From contig JAGQVE010000037.1 of the NCBI GenBank assembly GCA_020438105.1, positions 1-40,390 on the forward strand: DNA of 40,390 nt, in the 5' to 3' direction. Below are positions 16,105 to 25,379 of this stretch, one piece after another. Each line of letters starts with the position of its first letter. The stretch's first letter is position 1. This DNA is from Bacteroidales bacterium. Lineage in GTDB: Bacteria; Bacteroidota; Bacteroidia; Bacteroidales; JAADJA01. A program made the position numbers and the translations under genes. Under the pieces are notes generated by a model that worked only from the letters and a program-made list of their open reading frames with translations, had not been told where the DNA came from and did not search any database.

Positions 16105-17688
16105 TTACTCATCAAAAACCAGTCGGGCCAGGCGCTGATCTTTTTTCCGTTCACCATAAAGGATCACTTCATGTGAACTCACCTGTTCGCAAACTTTGGG
16201 GCGTGTGAGCACATCCTTCAGTCCAGCTGCAAATAATGCTTTACGCGTTTGCTCACCTGTTTTGTCAACTTTCACCACAACCGTTAGTGCATCAGGATCT
16301 TTGCGGAAATTATACAATTTGCCCGATCCGTTATACATCAGGTTTTTGGGGTTGTCATTAAAAATGAAGTAGAGGTTGTCGTCAACCACAGCCAAAGCGA
16401 AAGAAGAGTAGAATCCCAGATCATTTTTGGTTGTTTGCTCTTTCCCAATCTTAGTATTCCAGGCAATGGTCCCATCGGGATTGATATTGATCACAATGAT
16501 GTCGTTATAATTAAATATATAATCCGTTGAATAAGTCATTCTTCCACTGGCATCAGTGGTAGTTGTAGTTGAAACCTGCATAAAATACTGTTCCCCTATC
16601 AAAACAGCACCTCCGTCGCTTCGCGGAACAATTTTATGTAAGTCATATTTGTAAAGTTCTACATCTTTCCCTTTTTCAGCCTTTCTGCGGGTTTTAGCCT
16701 CCTTGTGTTTGGTGAGGTTTTGGGCGATAAAATCAATTCCAAATTCCTTGGTGCTGGAGGTTGCAACCTCTTTGGTATCAATATTCACGGTAAGGAAGAA
16801 AGAGCCGATGATGCTCCATGTGCCTTCTTCAGAATAAAATCCGCCGCAAACGATCTGTTTTTTATTGTTAATGGTAAGCTGGGCATCGGTGATAAATTTA
16901 CCGGGCAGGGAAATAGGATATTTCACCATCGATTCTCCCTGATCAGAATAAGCCAGCACCTCGTAAATAAAATTGGGCTGACCATTGCGCTTTTCTTTTC
17001 TTTTTTGTTTAAACGCGATGCCCATAATATATACATTGCCTTCATTGTCAACTTCAAATCGCTCCACCTCAAACAAATCTTCCTCGTAGGGCAAGGTCAC
17101 AAACTTTTCCCATTCCTCGTTCATTTCTTTGTCAAATACATGAACGCCAAATGTTTTATTTTCGGCGGTATGAGCCGGTGTGTCGTAATAGATCAGCACA
17201 TGGCTGCTGTCGCGTGACAGGTCAATTCCGTACATTCCTGCATTCCAGAATATCCGGTCCTGCAACTCAATTTCAGCGATTTTTTTTACATCATTTTCGG
17301 GCAGCAGGGTTTGTTTATTCAGTGTTTGTACAAAAAGGTAGTGCTTTTTATGTTTTTGGTTTAAAAACGAGCTGAAAAGATACAATTCCCCATTGATTTG
17401 TTTGATGCCCTGGTAAAGCCGTTTTTTACCACCTTCTTCAATTACCAATTCCCTTGAATTTGTCTTTTTTAGTTCCTGGTTAAAGTGTTCGATGAATATT
17501 TTACGCTTTACTGATTTGGTTATAAAAAAACCTGAGTCGTCATAACCCACAATATCGTCAAGGGTGTTAGTCTTCTTTTCTTTCAAAGCTTCACCCCATT
17601 GAATATGGACAAAATCAGCATACTTTTGACTAAAAGCTGTTATTGCACTGATTAAAATAATTGCGGGTAGTAAAATTAATTTTTGCAT
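16105..17688 (-). CDS. Exported propeller-like protein of unknown function
   Basis: This 527-residue protein has a signal peptide ending near residue 20 (LISAITAFSQ). The rest is beta-rich with repeating strand patterns such as DSSHVLIYYD, NVYIMGIAFKQ, QIVCGGFYSEEG, GGAVLIGEQYF and NLYFIFNDNPKN, which resemble the blades of a beta-propeller. Lysine-rich segments (KRKEKRNGQ, KTRRKAEKGK) lie between them. There is no T9SS sorting tail and no lipobox, so it is probably periplasmic. No enzyme motif was recognised. It starts two bases after the stop of the upstream outer-membrane protein gene at 17691-18320, so the two form an operon and may act together in the envelope. Confidence 0.8.
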   Translation of the reverse strand: MQKLILLPAIILISAITAFSQKYADFVHIQWGEALKEKKTNTLDDIVGYDDSGFFITKSVKRKIFIEHFNQELKKTNSRELVIEEGGKKRLYQGIKQINGELYLFSSFLNQKHKKHYLFVQTLNKQTLLPENDVKKIAEIELQDRIFWNAGMYGIDLSRDSSHVLIYYDTPAHTAENKTFGVHVFDKEMNEEWEKFVTLPYEEDLFEVERFEVDNEGNVYIMGIAFKQKRKEKRNGQPNFIYEVLAYSDQGESMVKYPISLPGKFITDAQLTINNKKQIVCGGFYSEEGTWSIIGSFFLTVNIDTKEVATSSTKEFGIDFIAQNLTKHKEAKTRRKAEKGKDVELYKYDLHKIVPRSDGGAVLIGEQYFMQVSTTTTTDASGRMTYSTDYIFNYNDIIVININPDGTIAWNTKIGKEQTTKNDLGFYSSFALAVVDDNLYFIFNDNPKNLMYNGSGKLYNFRKDPDALTVVVKVDKTGEQTRKALFAAGLKDVLTRPKVCEQVSSHEVILYGERKKDQRLARLVFDE

Positions 17689-17690
17689 AT

Positions 17691-18320
17691 TTAAAATTTA
17701 AATCCAAGTTTCAAATTAGCGCTTATAACCAATTGGAAAGAGTCAAATTCATCCATCGCTTCTGTAACAATATCAGGGGCGGCAATAAAGCGGAATCCTA
17801 TTCCCCAGCCATATTCAAGCATTAAAACCTCACCAACAGGAACCTGCCGGCCTGTATTCATTACGATGTCAGTAAAAATAATCCGCTGATCATCTTGTTT
17901 ATAATCACGATGCCGGTACAATAATCCCATGTAAAACTCTTCTGGCGCCTCGGTGAATGGGAAAAAACGGAGTTCACCCGAAAAGGAATAACCGCCTGTT
18001 GGTTTGGTAATAATAGGCTCATGAATAAAAAGCTGCGATAACTCATTCACATACCAGGGTAAAATAATACCCGCTCCGGCTTCAACACTGATAAAGGGAG
18101 AAACAGCCCGTTCGTACAAAATGGGCAGGTTGCCAATGATCAGTGAGGATGCATTGACTTTGAGTATATTTTTCTTTTCGTAAAATTCACCATCATCCAG
18201 GTATTCGCTAATGGGTGACTGTGCGATACCAGAACTACTTATGAGGATACATAGGGCTGAAAGCAAGAAAAGAAGGAAGGATCTTAAGGTATGAATGGCG
18301 TTTGGCTTGCAACTTTTCAT
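17691..18320 (-). CDS. Probable outer-membrane beta-barrel protein
   Basis: This 209-residue protein has a long signal region (TLRSFLLFLLSALCILISSSGIAQ, residues about 11-34). The mature part has barrel-type strands (NILKVNASSLIIGNLPILYER, FISVEAGAGIILPWYV, GYSFSGELRFFPF, EFYMGLLYRHRDY, MLEYGWGIGFRFI) and ends with the aromatic residue of LKLGFKF, as outer-membrane barrels commonly do. It resembles DUF3575-like small Bacteroidota barrels, but that link is tentative. The gene has a good promoter upstream (18343-18376) and is the first gene of a pair with the exported protein at 16105-17688. Confidence 0.75.
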   Translation of the reverse strand: MKSCKPNAIHTLRSFLLFLLSALCILISSSGIAQSPISEYLDDGEFYEKKNILKVNASSLIIGNLPILYERAVSPFISVEAGAGIILPWYVNELSQLFIHEPIITKPTGGYSFSGELRFFPFTEAPEEFYMGLLYRHRDYKQDDQRIIFTDIVMNTGRQVPVGEVLMLEYGWGIGFRFIAAPDIVTEAMDEFDSFQLVISANLKLGFKF

Positions 18321-18342
18321 GCGCTTGTTTTTGTTGTGACAA

Positions 18343-18376
18343 CAAATATAGTTTTATGAAAGTGAAAAAGAACAAA
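18343..18376 (-). promoter_or_regulatory. Bacteroidota-type promoter for the 18320-16105 operon
   Basis: On the minus strand TTTG (18373-18376) is followed after 22 bases by TATATTTG (18343-18350), matching the TTTG / TAnnTTTG consensus. The start codon lies 22 bases downstream of the -7 box. Confidence 0.65.
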
Positions 18377-18470
18377 TCTGTTGCTGAAATTATATGGTTA
18401 CTTATAATTTATATTAGTTCTAAATCAGGAACCTATAAAAAGAGAATGTAATAGGTGAAAACCAAATCCG

Positions 18471-18478
18471 TATTTTTG
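18471..18478 (+). promoter_or_regulatory. Possible -7 box for the TIMP-like lipoprotein gene
   Basis: TATTTTTG matches TAnnTTTG exactly, 45 bases before the start codon at 18524. No good -33 TTTG is seen at the expected distance, so confidence is limited. Confidence 0.4.
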
Positions 18479-18523
18479 GAAAGAAATGGTAATTAATTAG
18501 ACTCTTTTAAGGGCCAAAAACTA

Positions 18524-19546
18524 ATGAAAATAATTAAACTGATTGGCACCGTCTTGATTTTGAGCATGAATCTCCACCTAATTGGATGTAAGTGCAAAGA
18601 TCTTGGCTACCTGGTTAAACTCAGGCAGATCAGCTACAACGAATCCGATATTGTTTTTCTGGGTGAATTACTCGATTACGATTCGATTGCCGATACCTAT
18701 CTTTTCAGGATTATTGAGCTTTTTAAAGGAACTCATAATTCAATTACCATAAGTGGGCATTATGATCACAATTGCTCTCTGTTTCCAAAGGATAAATGCC
18801 AATGGATTGTTTATGCCACTTTAAATAACAGACTGATAGAACTGTCGAGCTGCCTGGCATCCAGAAGTATTAATAATCCGGAATGTGTACACTGCTATTT
18901 GCCACCACCACCAGGGCCTCAATCTAATTCTAATTTAAATGAATTGGATTACATCAGGGGTAAGTATTCCATGGGGGTGGTAGCAAGAACGGACTGGCTC
19001 AATGAACTTGAATTACTTCGGCTTTTAAAAGGCCGTGAATACTGGACAAATAAACCAACTTCCAGTGGTGGAGTCATTGCTAAAGTTGATTCTATTGATC
19101 GGATTCGTGGCTATAAAACAATGGCTTTTCAAAACAATGAGTTTATGGAGCAAATGACAGATGGAGGGGGAGAATTAACATTTTATCTGAAAAATGATAC
19201 GGTTTTTAAAATCCATGAATGGATTGGATTATCGTATGGTGTGAGGCAAAGGATATGGTACCTTGAAAATCAAAAACTAATCTGTTGCACTGAAACCGAG
19301 GAAGTATATAATTTTGTTTTTCATGAAGCCGATACCATTGAAGCAGAAATGACCATCGAAGAGTCATATCAATTAATTAAAAAACATGAAATTCAATTTT
19401 ACTTTGCTGAGGATGCCGTCATTGATATTGAGGAAACCGGCGATCCATTTTATAATCAAATGACAATACTGGAAAGGATCGATTCTGACTTGACTGATTC
19501 AGTTAATTATCTTCACTTCCTGACTGCACACAAAAATGGGAAATAG
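18524..19546 (+). CDS. Lipoprotein with TIMP/NTR-like N-terminal domain
   Basis: This 340-residue protein has a signal peptide ending in the lipobox L-I-G-C at Cys22, so it is probably lipidated. The mature chain would start C-K-C. Residues about 22-115 follow the order of tissue-inhibitor-of-metalloproteinase (TIMP/netrin, NTR) domains: CxC start, SYNESDIVFLGELL, YLFRIIELFKG, a Cys near HNCSLF, QWIVYA, then LIELSSC. In animal TIMPs the N-terminal CxC forms disulfides and the Cys1 amino group binds the protease zinc. A proline-rich linker (LPPPPGPQ) separates this from a C-terminal half with no recognised domain (GVIAKVDSIDRIRGY ... FYLKNDTVFKIHEW). The stop overlaps the start of the next gene by 11 bases, indicating translational coupling. 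Protease inhibition is an inference only. Confidence 0.72.
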   Translation: MKIIKLIGTVLILSMNLHLIGCKCKDLGYLVKLRQISYNESDIVFLGELLDYDSIADTYLFRIIELFKGTHNSITISGHYDHNCSLFPKDKCQWIVYATLNNRLIELSSCLASRSINNPECVHCYLPPPPGPQSNSNLNELDYIRGKYSMGVVARTDWLNELELLRLLKGREYWTNKPTSSGGVIAKVDSIDRIRGYKTMAFQNNEFMEQMTDGGGELTFYLKNDTVFKIHEWIGLSYGVRQRIWYLENQKLICCTETEEVYNFVFHEADTIEAEMTIEESYQLIKKHEIQFYFAEDAVIDIEETGDPFYNQMTILERIDSDLTDSVNYLHFLTAHKNGK

Positions 19547-20033
19547 AAATTTCAAATTTGACTGGATTCTGCAAATTAATCCCAATGGTCTCTGGGTGGT
19601 TCTGCTTTTTATTCCTCCGGTTTTTTATTATTGGATTTACAGAATAGCCAGATTGGGCGAAATAATCTCAGGCAAGCAACGGAACTGGATTTTCACAATC
19701 CTATTGTTAATATGGACCATATTTTTCTGTTTGCTTTGTGTGGATTTATTATTATCAAACAGTTTTTTATCAAATGTGGGTTCATCAGGAGTTTGGCAGG
19801 TTTGTATTTTAATTTTACTTTTTGGATGGTTCTATATCGACTATTATGTTAGTCGTATTACCTTTAAAATTCAGCAATTGCAGCATAAGAACTTCACACC
19901 ATCTTTATCTGATTTCATCTTCAGGTTTTTACTGATAAACACAGGTGTCCTGGCTTTTTGGATTCTTCAGCCAATTATAATGAAAGCTCCTCTAAAAGAA
20001 ATATCGATAGGAACCAATAATTTAAGAAAATAA
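19536..20033 (+). CDS. Small integral membrane protein, four helices
   Basis: This 165-residue protein starts inside the preceding lipoprotein gene (11-base overlap), so the two are almost certainly cotranscribed. Hydrophobic segments lie near residues 18-38 (LWVVLLFIPPVFYYWIY), 51-72 (IFTILLLIWTIFFCLLCVDLLL), 85-104 (VWQVCILILLFGWFYIDYY) and 128-148 (FRFLLINTGVLAFWIL), with short charged loops. No family or active-site motif was recognised. Its coupling suggests it works with the TIMP-like lipoprotein, though nothing in the sequence says how. It is convergent with pta, 27 bases away, without a clear terminator between them. Confidence 0.7.
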   Translation: MGNRNFKFDWILQINPNGLWVVLLFIPPVFYYWIYRIARLGEIISGKQRNWIFTILLLIWTIFFCLLCVDLLLSNSFLSNVGSSGVWQVCILILLFGWFYIDYYVSRITFKIQQLQHKNFTPSLSDFIFRFLLINTGVLAFWILQPIIMKAPLKEISIGTNNLRK

Positions 20034-20060
20034 TCGACAAGTTTGCTGATAGATTAACTT

Positions 20061-22148
20061 TTACGCCTCCTGTGCCTGAATAGCCGTGATCAAAACTGTA
20101 TTTACGATGTCTTTCACCAGGCATCCACGACTTAAATCGTTAACCGGTTTATTCAATCCTTGCGAAACCGGTCCCACGGCAATGGCTCCCGCTGACCGTT
20201 GAACAGCTTTGTAGGTGTTGTTACCCGTATTGAGGTCGGGGAAAATAAAAACGGTAGCTTTTCCGGCCACTTTGCTGTCCGGCATTTTGGTTTGAGCAAC
20301 CGAAGGATCGATGGCAGCATCATACTGAATCGGGCCTTCCAGCAATAGATCAGGACGGCGGGTACGGGCAATTTTGGTTGCGGCTCTTACTTTTTCCACA
20401 TCGGCACCTTTGCCTGAACTGCCGGTGGAGTAGGAGAGCATGGCAATGCGCGGCTCAATTCCAAACATGGCAGCCGTATCTGCTGAGCTGATGGCGATAT
20501 CGGCAAGCTCCTCCGCATTTGGATTGGGGTTGAAAGCACAGTCGCCGTAAACCAGCACCCTGTCTTCAAAACACATCAGGAATGAACTCGAAACAATGGA
20601 AAATCCCGGTTTGGTTTTGATAAACTCAAACGAAGGCCGGATGGTGTGCTGGGTGGTGTGGGCAGCGCCCGAAACCATTCCGTCGGCATGGCCCTTATAC
20701 ACCATCATCGTTCCCAGGTAACTCACATCATACATTACATCTCTCGCTGTTTCTTTCGTGATACCTTTATGCTTGCGTAATTTGTAATAGGTCGCCGAAT
20801 AATCGTTGATAAGGTCATTGTCGTAAGGATCGATTATATTAATCCCTGTAAGCTTCAAGTGCAGTGAATCGGCCTTTTTCAGAATATCCTCCTCGTTGCC
20901 CAAAAGTGTCAGCTCCACAGCATCCCTGTTGAGCAGGATTTCGGCAGCGCGCAAAATGCGGTCGTCCATGCCCTCGGGTAAAACAATGTGTTTGCGTTTT
21001 CTTTTGGCTCTTTCGTACAACTGGTATTCGAACATGATCGGTGTCATCACCCCGGAAGGCGTGAGAGACACTTTTTCGATCAGCTTTTTGCTTTCCACAT
21101 GCGCATCAAAATGACCCAGCGCAATGGCCATCCTTCTTTCGTTGTCGGGTGTGAGCAGCGGTTTAATATTGTTGATGTTCATGGCTGTTGTGAAGGTGTC
21201 GGTATCAACTTTCAAAACAGCGACAGGCAGTTTTTTAATACCGTTTATCAGCAGCATCATGTCCTTATCGGGTTTGTAGCCACCGGTTAAAACAATGCCT
21301 GCAATTTTAGGGAAATTGTCAGATAATAACGACATAAAGAGCCCGATTAAAACATCTGTTCTATCTCCGGGTGTAATTACCAGGCAGCCGTTATCAGTAT
21401 ATTTAAGCAGGTGTTCGATACTCATGGCGCCCACCCTGAAGTTGTTTACATCATAATCAAATACATCTTCATCACCATAAATACGTTCGGCATTGAGTGC
21501 ATTTCTGATTTGCCGGATGGTGAGTTTTTGCAAATGTTCGAGTTCAGGAATTACAAAATCAATTTCATTGTTTACCTGGTACTTCACTAAAACTTCCCAG
21601 ATGGCATCAATGTCCTTATTATTTGCCCTGTTGACCACCATCCCGATATAATTCACTTTTTCGCGGGCCAGCACGGCTTTGGTCATTTGGGCAGCATCGG
21701 CAACATCTGTTACACTTTTTCCATACCCGTTTACAACGGCCATTACCGGAGCGGCAAGAGTATTTGCAAGCCGGGTGTTGAAGTCAAATTCGAAGGGTTT
21801 TAATGTGCCGGTAAAATCAGTTCCTTCCACCACAATAAAATCGCATTTGCCTTCGAGCTTTTTATATTTATCAAGGATTGCCGTAAGCAGGTCATCCACT
21901 TTATTTTCCTGCAAATAATCGAGCGCTTCGGAATTGGTCAATCCATACATTTCATCATGGTGGAAGGGCAGGGCAAGCCTTTTTGAGATCAGGTCGATAT
22001 CATGATCATGATGTCCGTCAATTCGTACAATAGGCCTGAAAAATCCCAATCGTTTAACGTGTCTTGATAAAATACTCATGATCCCCATGGTGACCAGGGA
22101 TTTTCCCGATTCGGCCTCTGCTGCTGCTATATATAAGTTACTCGACAT
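20061..22148 (-). CDS. pta: Phosphate acetyltransferase
   Basis: This 695-residue cytosolic enzyme interconverts acetyl-CoA plus phosphate and acetyl phosphate plus CoA, the first step of the Pta-AckA acetate pathway. It has the long three-domain form: an N-terminal BioD-like P-loop domain (about residues 1-210, starting NLYIAAAEAESGKSLVTMG), a DRTGG domain (about 215-330) and the C-terminal PTA catalytic domain (about 370-690). That domain carries typical stretches HIVLPEGMDDRILRAAEIL, DGMVSGAAHTT, LSYSTGSSGKG, GPIQYDAAIDPSVA and ATVFIFPDLNTGNN. The length fits the 700-residue class seen in E. coli. No acetate kinase gene (ackA) is adjacent on either side. A promoter-like pair lies upstream at 22186-22219. 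Confidence 0.97.
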   Translation of the reverse strand: MSSNLYIAAAEAESGKSLVTMGIMSILSRHVKRLGFFRPIVRIDGHHDHDIDLISKRLALPFHHDEMYGLTNSEALDYLQENKVDDLLTAILDKYKKLEGKCDFIVVEGTDFTGTLKPFEFDFNTRLANTLAAPVMAVVNGYGKSVTDVADAAQMTKAVLAREKVNYIGMVVNRANNKDIDAIWEVLVKYQVNNEIDFVIPELEHLQKLTIRQIRNALNAERIYGDEDVFDYDVNNFRVGAMSIEHLLKYTDNGCLVITPGDRTDVLIGLFMSLLSDNFPKIAGIVLTGGYKPDKDMMLLINGIKKLPVAVLKVDTDTFTTAMNINNIKPLLTPDNERRMAIALGHFDAHVESKKLIEKVSLTPSGVMTPIMFEYQLYERAKRKRKHIVLPEGMDDRILRAAEILLNRDAVELTLLGNEEDILKKADSLHLKLTGINIIDPYDNDLINDYSATYYKLRKHKGITKETARDVMYDVSYLGTMMVYKGHADGMVSGAAHTTQHTIRPSFEFIKTKPGFSIVSSSFLMCFEDRVLVYGDCAFNPNPNAEELADIAISSADTAAMFGIEPRIAMLSYSTGSSGKGADVEKVRAATKIARTRRPDLLLEGPIQYDAAIDPSVAQTKMPDSKVAGKATVFIFPDLNTGNNTYKAVQRSAGAIAVGPVSQGLNKPVNDLSRGCLVKDIVNTVLITAIQAQEA

Positions 22149-22185
22149 CCGCTATCTCTTATTATTATCTTGTCGTGATTTGCTG

Positions 22186-22219
22186 CAAATATAGAAATCC
22201 AAATATGAATAATCTACAA
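22186..22219 (-). promoter_or_regulatory. Promoter of pta
   Basis: On the minus strand TTG (22217-22219) is followed after 23 bases by TATATTTG (22186-22193), an exact TAnnTTTG -7 box, placed 37 bases before the pta start codon. Confidence 0.55.
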
Positions 22220-22276
22220 TCTACTGTTAAATTAATAACAATTTTAAGTTAGTTGAGAATTGGTTTGTTTTCCCGG

Positions 22277-24184
22277 CTAATTATTTTTCACTGAATATAG
22301 GTCATTCGCCGGATTTGCGTCCAGGGGTATGTCGTAACTGATACCCACCGATTGCAGGTTCTCGGATTTAAAGGTAGCCACGAATGTTTTATTGCCCAGC
22401 CATTCGGAGGCTTTGATGGTTTTTCGCACTGGGTCACCTTCCGAATATGTGGCAGTAAGGTAAAGCGTTGCCGGATAGTTCCCGTTATTTTCAAGAGTGA
22501 CTATGGTTTGCTTTTCGCCGATCTCAGCATTTTGAATCCCGTAATCCATGAACCCCAATTCAAAAAACCAGGGATTGATGAGCCAGTTGTACTTGTTGTC
22601 AGTAAAATCTGCCAGTGCATAAAGGAAATCGTACCCGGTAGGATGTTTTCCTTTCCAGGTATTATAAAACGATTGCAGGAACTCTGCAAACTTATCCCGT
22701 CCGGTTTCATGCGCCAGTTGCTGATAAAACATCACTGCTTTGGTGTAGGAATTATGAAAATAATGGGGTGGTCTTATCCGATCCGAAGGGGTGATTAACG
22801 GAAGGTCGCGCTCATGACCGATTTCATCGATATACGTGTCAAATTGATAAATGTCCAGGTAGTCCTCATTTACCAGTTCACGCATCATCACCATTTCAAA
22901 ATAGCTGGTAAGGCCTTCATCCATCCACGCATATTTCTGCTCATTGCAGCCCACAGCAAATGGCATATAACTGTGAAAAATTTCATGTGCCGTTAAGCTC
23001 ATCGACTCCTCAATTTTATCCATCGAAACATCATTAACCATCATGGGATATTCCATCATGTCCTGGCCGTTGAAAACCGTGATCGACCTGTAAGGAAAAG
23101 GAATTGACGGAAAAGAGTATGACATATAATCCACTGATTTCTTTGCCAGATGTATCACCTTGAAAAAGTCAGCTGAATTTTGATCATAAGCAGTATTAAT
23201 GATGGTGGTTTGATCTTCTCCGGGGCCAGTTTTTACGCGGTAAGCATCCCAAAGATAGTGATCGCTCATAGCAAATGCAAAATCCGTTACATTTTCCGCC
23301 TTGTAATTCCATATTACATAAGGATCCGGTGAAGTGAAATCACGGTATTTAATATCCTCCTGATCGATGATATGAATCAGTGTATTTATTTCAGCTGCTT
23401 CCAGATAGCGGTCGAGATATTTTTGAGTTAAACACTGAGCCGGGTTTTGCAACTGACCCGTTGCCCAAACAACAAATTGCGCAGGAACCTCAATTTCCAC
23501 ATCGTAATTTCCAAAGTCGTTGTAAAATTCGGTGCTCCCCTGGTAAGGCGTTTTATTCCAGCCATCTATATCGTCGTAAACGCCAATGCGGGGATAACAA
23601 TAAGCAATAAAATAAGAGCTTGAGTCCACCTGTCCGGTACGCATGTGTGAACCGGCGTTCAGTGTGTATTCCCAGGAAACAAATATTTTTACCAACGTGT
23701 CGGGTAAAATATAATCCAGCGGTGAATCAAGGTAAAGTTCGCCAAGGGTTTGCTCCACATACCACATCTCGCCGTCCTCGGCCAGGTTAACGTTCTTATT
23801 GCCAACAGTCAGTTTTTTAATTTTAATACCCTGTCCGGCATCCTCCGGCTCGATTTCATAATCACGCACACCGCCCTTTTTATAGTAATTGGGTGCAAGC
23901 TGGAAAATAAGCTCTTTCAATGTATCCTGACTGTTATTATAATAGGTGATTTCAGCTTCCCCATCAAGCAAATTTACAGCAGGATCAAATGAAATATGCA
24001 TTTTATAATCACCCCTGTTTTGCCAGTAATTGGCCCCTGGCTTCCCATCCCGTGATCGGGTTTGACTTTGGTAAGCTTTACTGATATTAACAGGTTCATA
24101 AAATACAGGTTTTTGCGCCTGAAGCAGGCTGGCGCAAACCAATATTCCGATTATTGTGAGTATTTGATTTTTAAGATAATTCAT
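22277..24184 (-). CDS. Secreted M1-family zinc metallopeptidase
   Basis: This 635-residue protein has a signal peptide (TIIGILVCASLLQAQ, cleavage near residue 23). The N-terminal half is the M1 saddle domain (DPAVNLLDGEAEITYYNNS ...). The catalytic domain holds the substrate-recognition segment GQDMMEYPMM, in the place of GxMEN, and the zinc site H-E-I-F-H at about residues 399-403, followed after 18 residues by the third ligand Glu in WMDEGLTSYFE. All M1 zinc ligands are therefore intact. A helical part (LAHETGRDKFAEFLQSFY) and a beta-rich C-terminal domain (about 540-635) follow. No T9SS tail is present, so it probably acts in the periplasm or on the outer membrane in peptide degradation. 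It is likely monocistronic, with its own -7 box at 24214. Confidence 0.93.
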   Translation of the reverse strand: MNYLKNQILTIIGILVCASLLQAQKPVFYEPVNISKAYQSQTRSRDGKPGANYWQNRGDYKMHISFDPAVNLLDGEAEITYYNNSQDTLKELIFQLAPNYYKKGGVRDYEIEPEDAGQGIKIKKLTVGNKNVNLAEDGEMWYVEQTLGELYLDSPLDYILPDTLVKIFVSWEYTLNAGSHMRTGQVDSSSYFIAYCYPRIGVYDDIDGWNKTPYQGSTEFYNDFGNYDVEIEVPAQFVVWATGQLQNPAQCLTQKYLDRYLEAAEINTLIHIIDQEDIKYRDFTSPDPYVIWNYKAENVTDFAFAMSDHYLWDAYRVKTGPGEDQTTIINTAYDQNSADFFKVIHLAKKSVDYMSYSFPSIPFPYRSITVFNGQDMMEYPMMVNDVSMDKIEESMSLTAHEIFHSYMPFAVGCNEQKYAWMDEGLTSYFEMVMMRELVNEDYLDIYQFDTYIDEIGHERDLPLITPSDRIRPPHYFHNSYTKAVMFYQQLAHETGRDKFAEFLQSFYNTWKGKHPTGYDFLYALADFTDNKYNWLINPWFFELGFMDYGIQNAEIGEKQTIVTLENNGNYPATLYLTATYSEGDPVRKTIKASEWLGNKTFVATFKSENLQSVGISYDIPLDANPANDLYSVKNN

Positions 24185-24213
24185 AATTCTTTAGTTTAAA
24201 AAAAATGAGGGAG

Positions 24214-24221
24214 CAAAGATA
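24214..24221 (-). promoter_or_regulatory. -7 box upstream of the M1 peptidase
   Basis: The minus strand reads TATCTTTG, an exact TAnnTTTG match, 29 bases upstream of the start codon. A matching -33 element was not found at standard spacing. Confidence 0.45.
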
Positions 24222-24259
24222 AGCCAAAGGGAGCAGGAGAAATGTGAAATAAACTTAAA

Positions 24260-25177
24260 TCATTTGCTGAATTTATTCGCTTTGAGCCAGGGTTCATCAG
24301 GAATATCCAATTCATAGTCCTTTATTATTTTTTTAAAAATAAAGGACTTATTGATTTTTTCAAGCTCCAGGTAAATGTCATGAAGCAATTCGGTGCAGGC
24401 TTCCAGGTCCTCATCATAATTCAGTTGCTTATAAAGCGTGTAGGCAATCAGCCCTGATTCGGCTGCATTATCAGGATGGTTATATTGAAGCGCTATCCGG
24501 GCAAGTCCAAAATAAGCATCCGGACTCTCGGGGTAAAGATATTGAAACCTTTCATAATAGGTTTTTGATCGCATATAATCACCTTTGTCGAAATATATTT
24601 TGGCGAGCTGCAGCAGGGCGATATCACTGTCAGCAAAATACTTCAGCGATTTTGTAAAATATTTAATGGCCAGATCGGTTTGGTTTTGCCTGTAGTAACA
24701 CATCCCCATAAAATCATAAACTACCGGCTTCTTTTTCTCTGATTTATCTGCAAGCTTAAAATAAGCGCTGGCCAGGCCGTATTCTTCCATTTCGTATAAT
24801 ACGGCACCCAGTTCAAAATAGTAATTACCCGCTTGTGATGAAGGGGGTGTGTAAAATTTTGTTCTTCGATATATGAGAACGTTGTGCCGTACCTGCGGAC
24901 AGACTTGAAAAAGGGACATTCGGGTGCTGAACAGGATGTATTGCAGATCTTCCACCGAATTGATGTTTTTATAATAACCAAGGGTTGAATCGGATAGGGT
25001 AGCTACAATAATACGCGTTGAACAAGTGTCGATCATGTGATTTAAGGTGTCGAAATTTGAAACCTCTTCATCAATACATTCACAAATCCTGGTTGCCATT
25101 TCTTCCTGAATACTCTGAGCCTGAATAACGACTGGCAGGAAAAACAGAATATATACTATGGTTTTGATTCTAATCAA
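24260..25177 (-). CDS. Exported TPR-repeat protein
   Basis: This 305-residue protein has a signal peptide (IVYILFFLPVVIQAQ, about residues 7-21). A cysteine-containing region (ICECIDEEV ... MIDTCSTRI) resembles N-terminal parts of other Bacteroidota exported proteins but has no named domain. From about residue 115 come at least four tetratricopeptide repeats, with consensus positions visible in NYYFELGAVLYEMEEYGLASAYF, VYDFMGMCYYRQNQTDLAIKYF, ALLQLAKIYFDKGDYMRSKTYY and AYFGLARIALQY. TPRs bind partner proteins; a partner is not evident. It is encoded 76 bases upstream of the M1 peptidase on the same strand, and that gene appears to have its own promoter. Confidence 0.8.
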   Translation of the reverse strand: MIRIKTIVYILFFLPVVIQAQSIQEEMATRICECIDEEVSNFDTLNHMIDTCSTRIIVATLSDSTLGYYKNINSVEDLQYILFSTRMSLFQVCPQVRHNVLIYRRTKFYTPPSSQAGNYYFELGAVLYEMEEYGLASAYFKLADKSEKKKPVVYDFMGMCYYRQNQTDLAIKYFTKSLKYFADSDIALLQLAKIYFDKGDYMRSKTYYERFQYLYPESPDAYFGLARIALQYNHPDNAAESGLIAYTLYKQLNYDEDLEACTELLHDIYLELEKINKSFIFKKIIKDYELDIPDEPWLKANKFSK

Positions 25178-25379
25178 TTGTAATTTTTAAGCAATGTTTT
25201 AATGGAGGTAAATGTAGATAAATTGATTTAGTTTGCCTAATAGAATCAATTTAAACTACGCCCGGCATAAATAAATCTTATCTTTATCCATCATTCAGAC
25301 AATGGAAAACAAGGGGTGCCGTCGGTCCATTTGAACCTTTCCTGTGTCAAATGTTTATATGATTATCAAATTTTAACAA

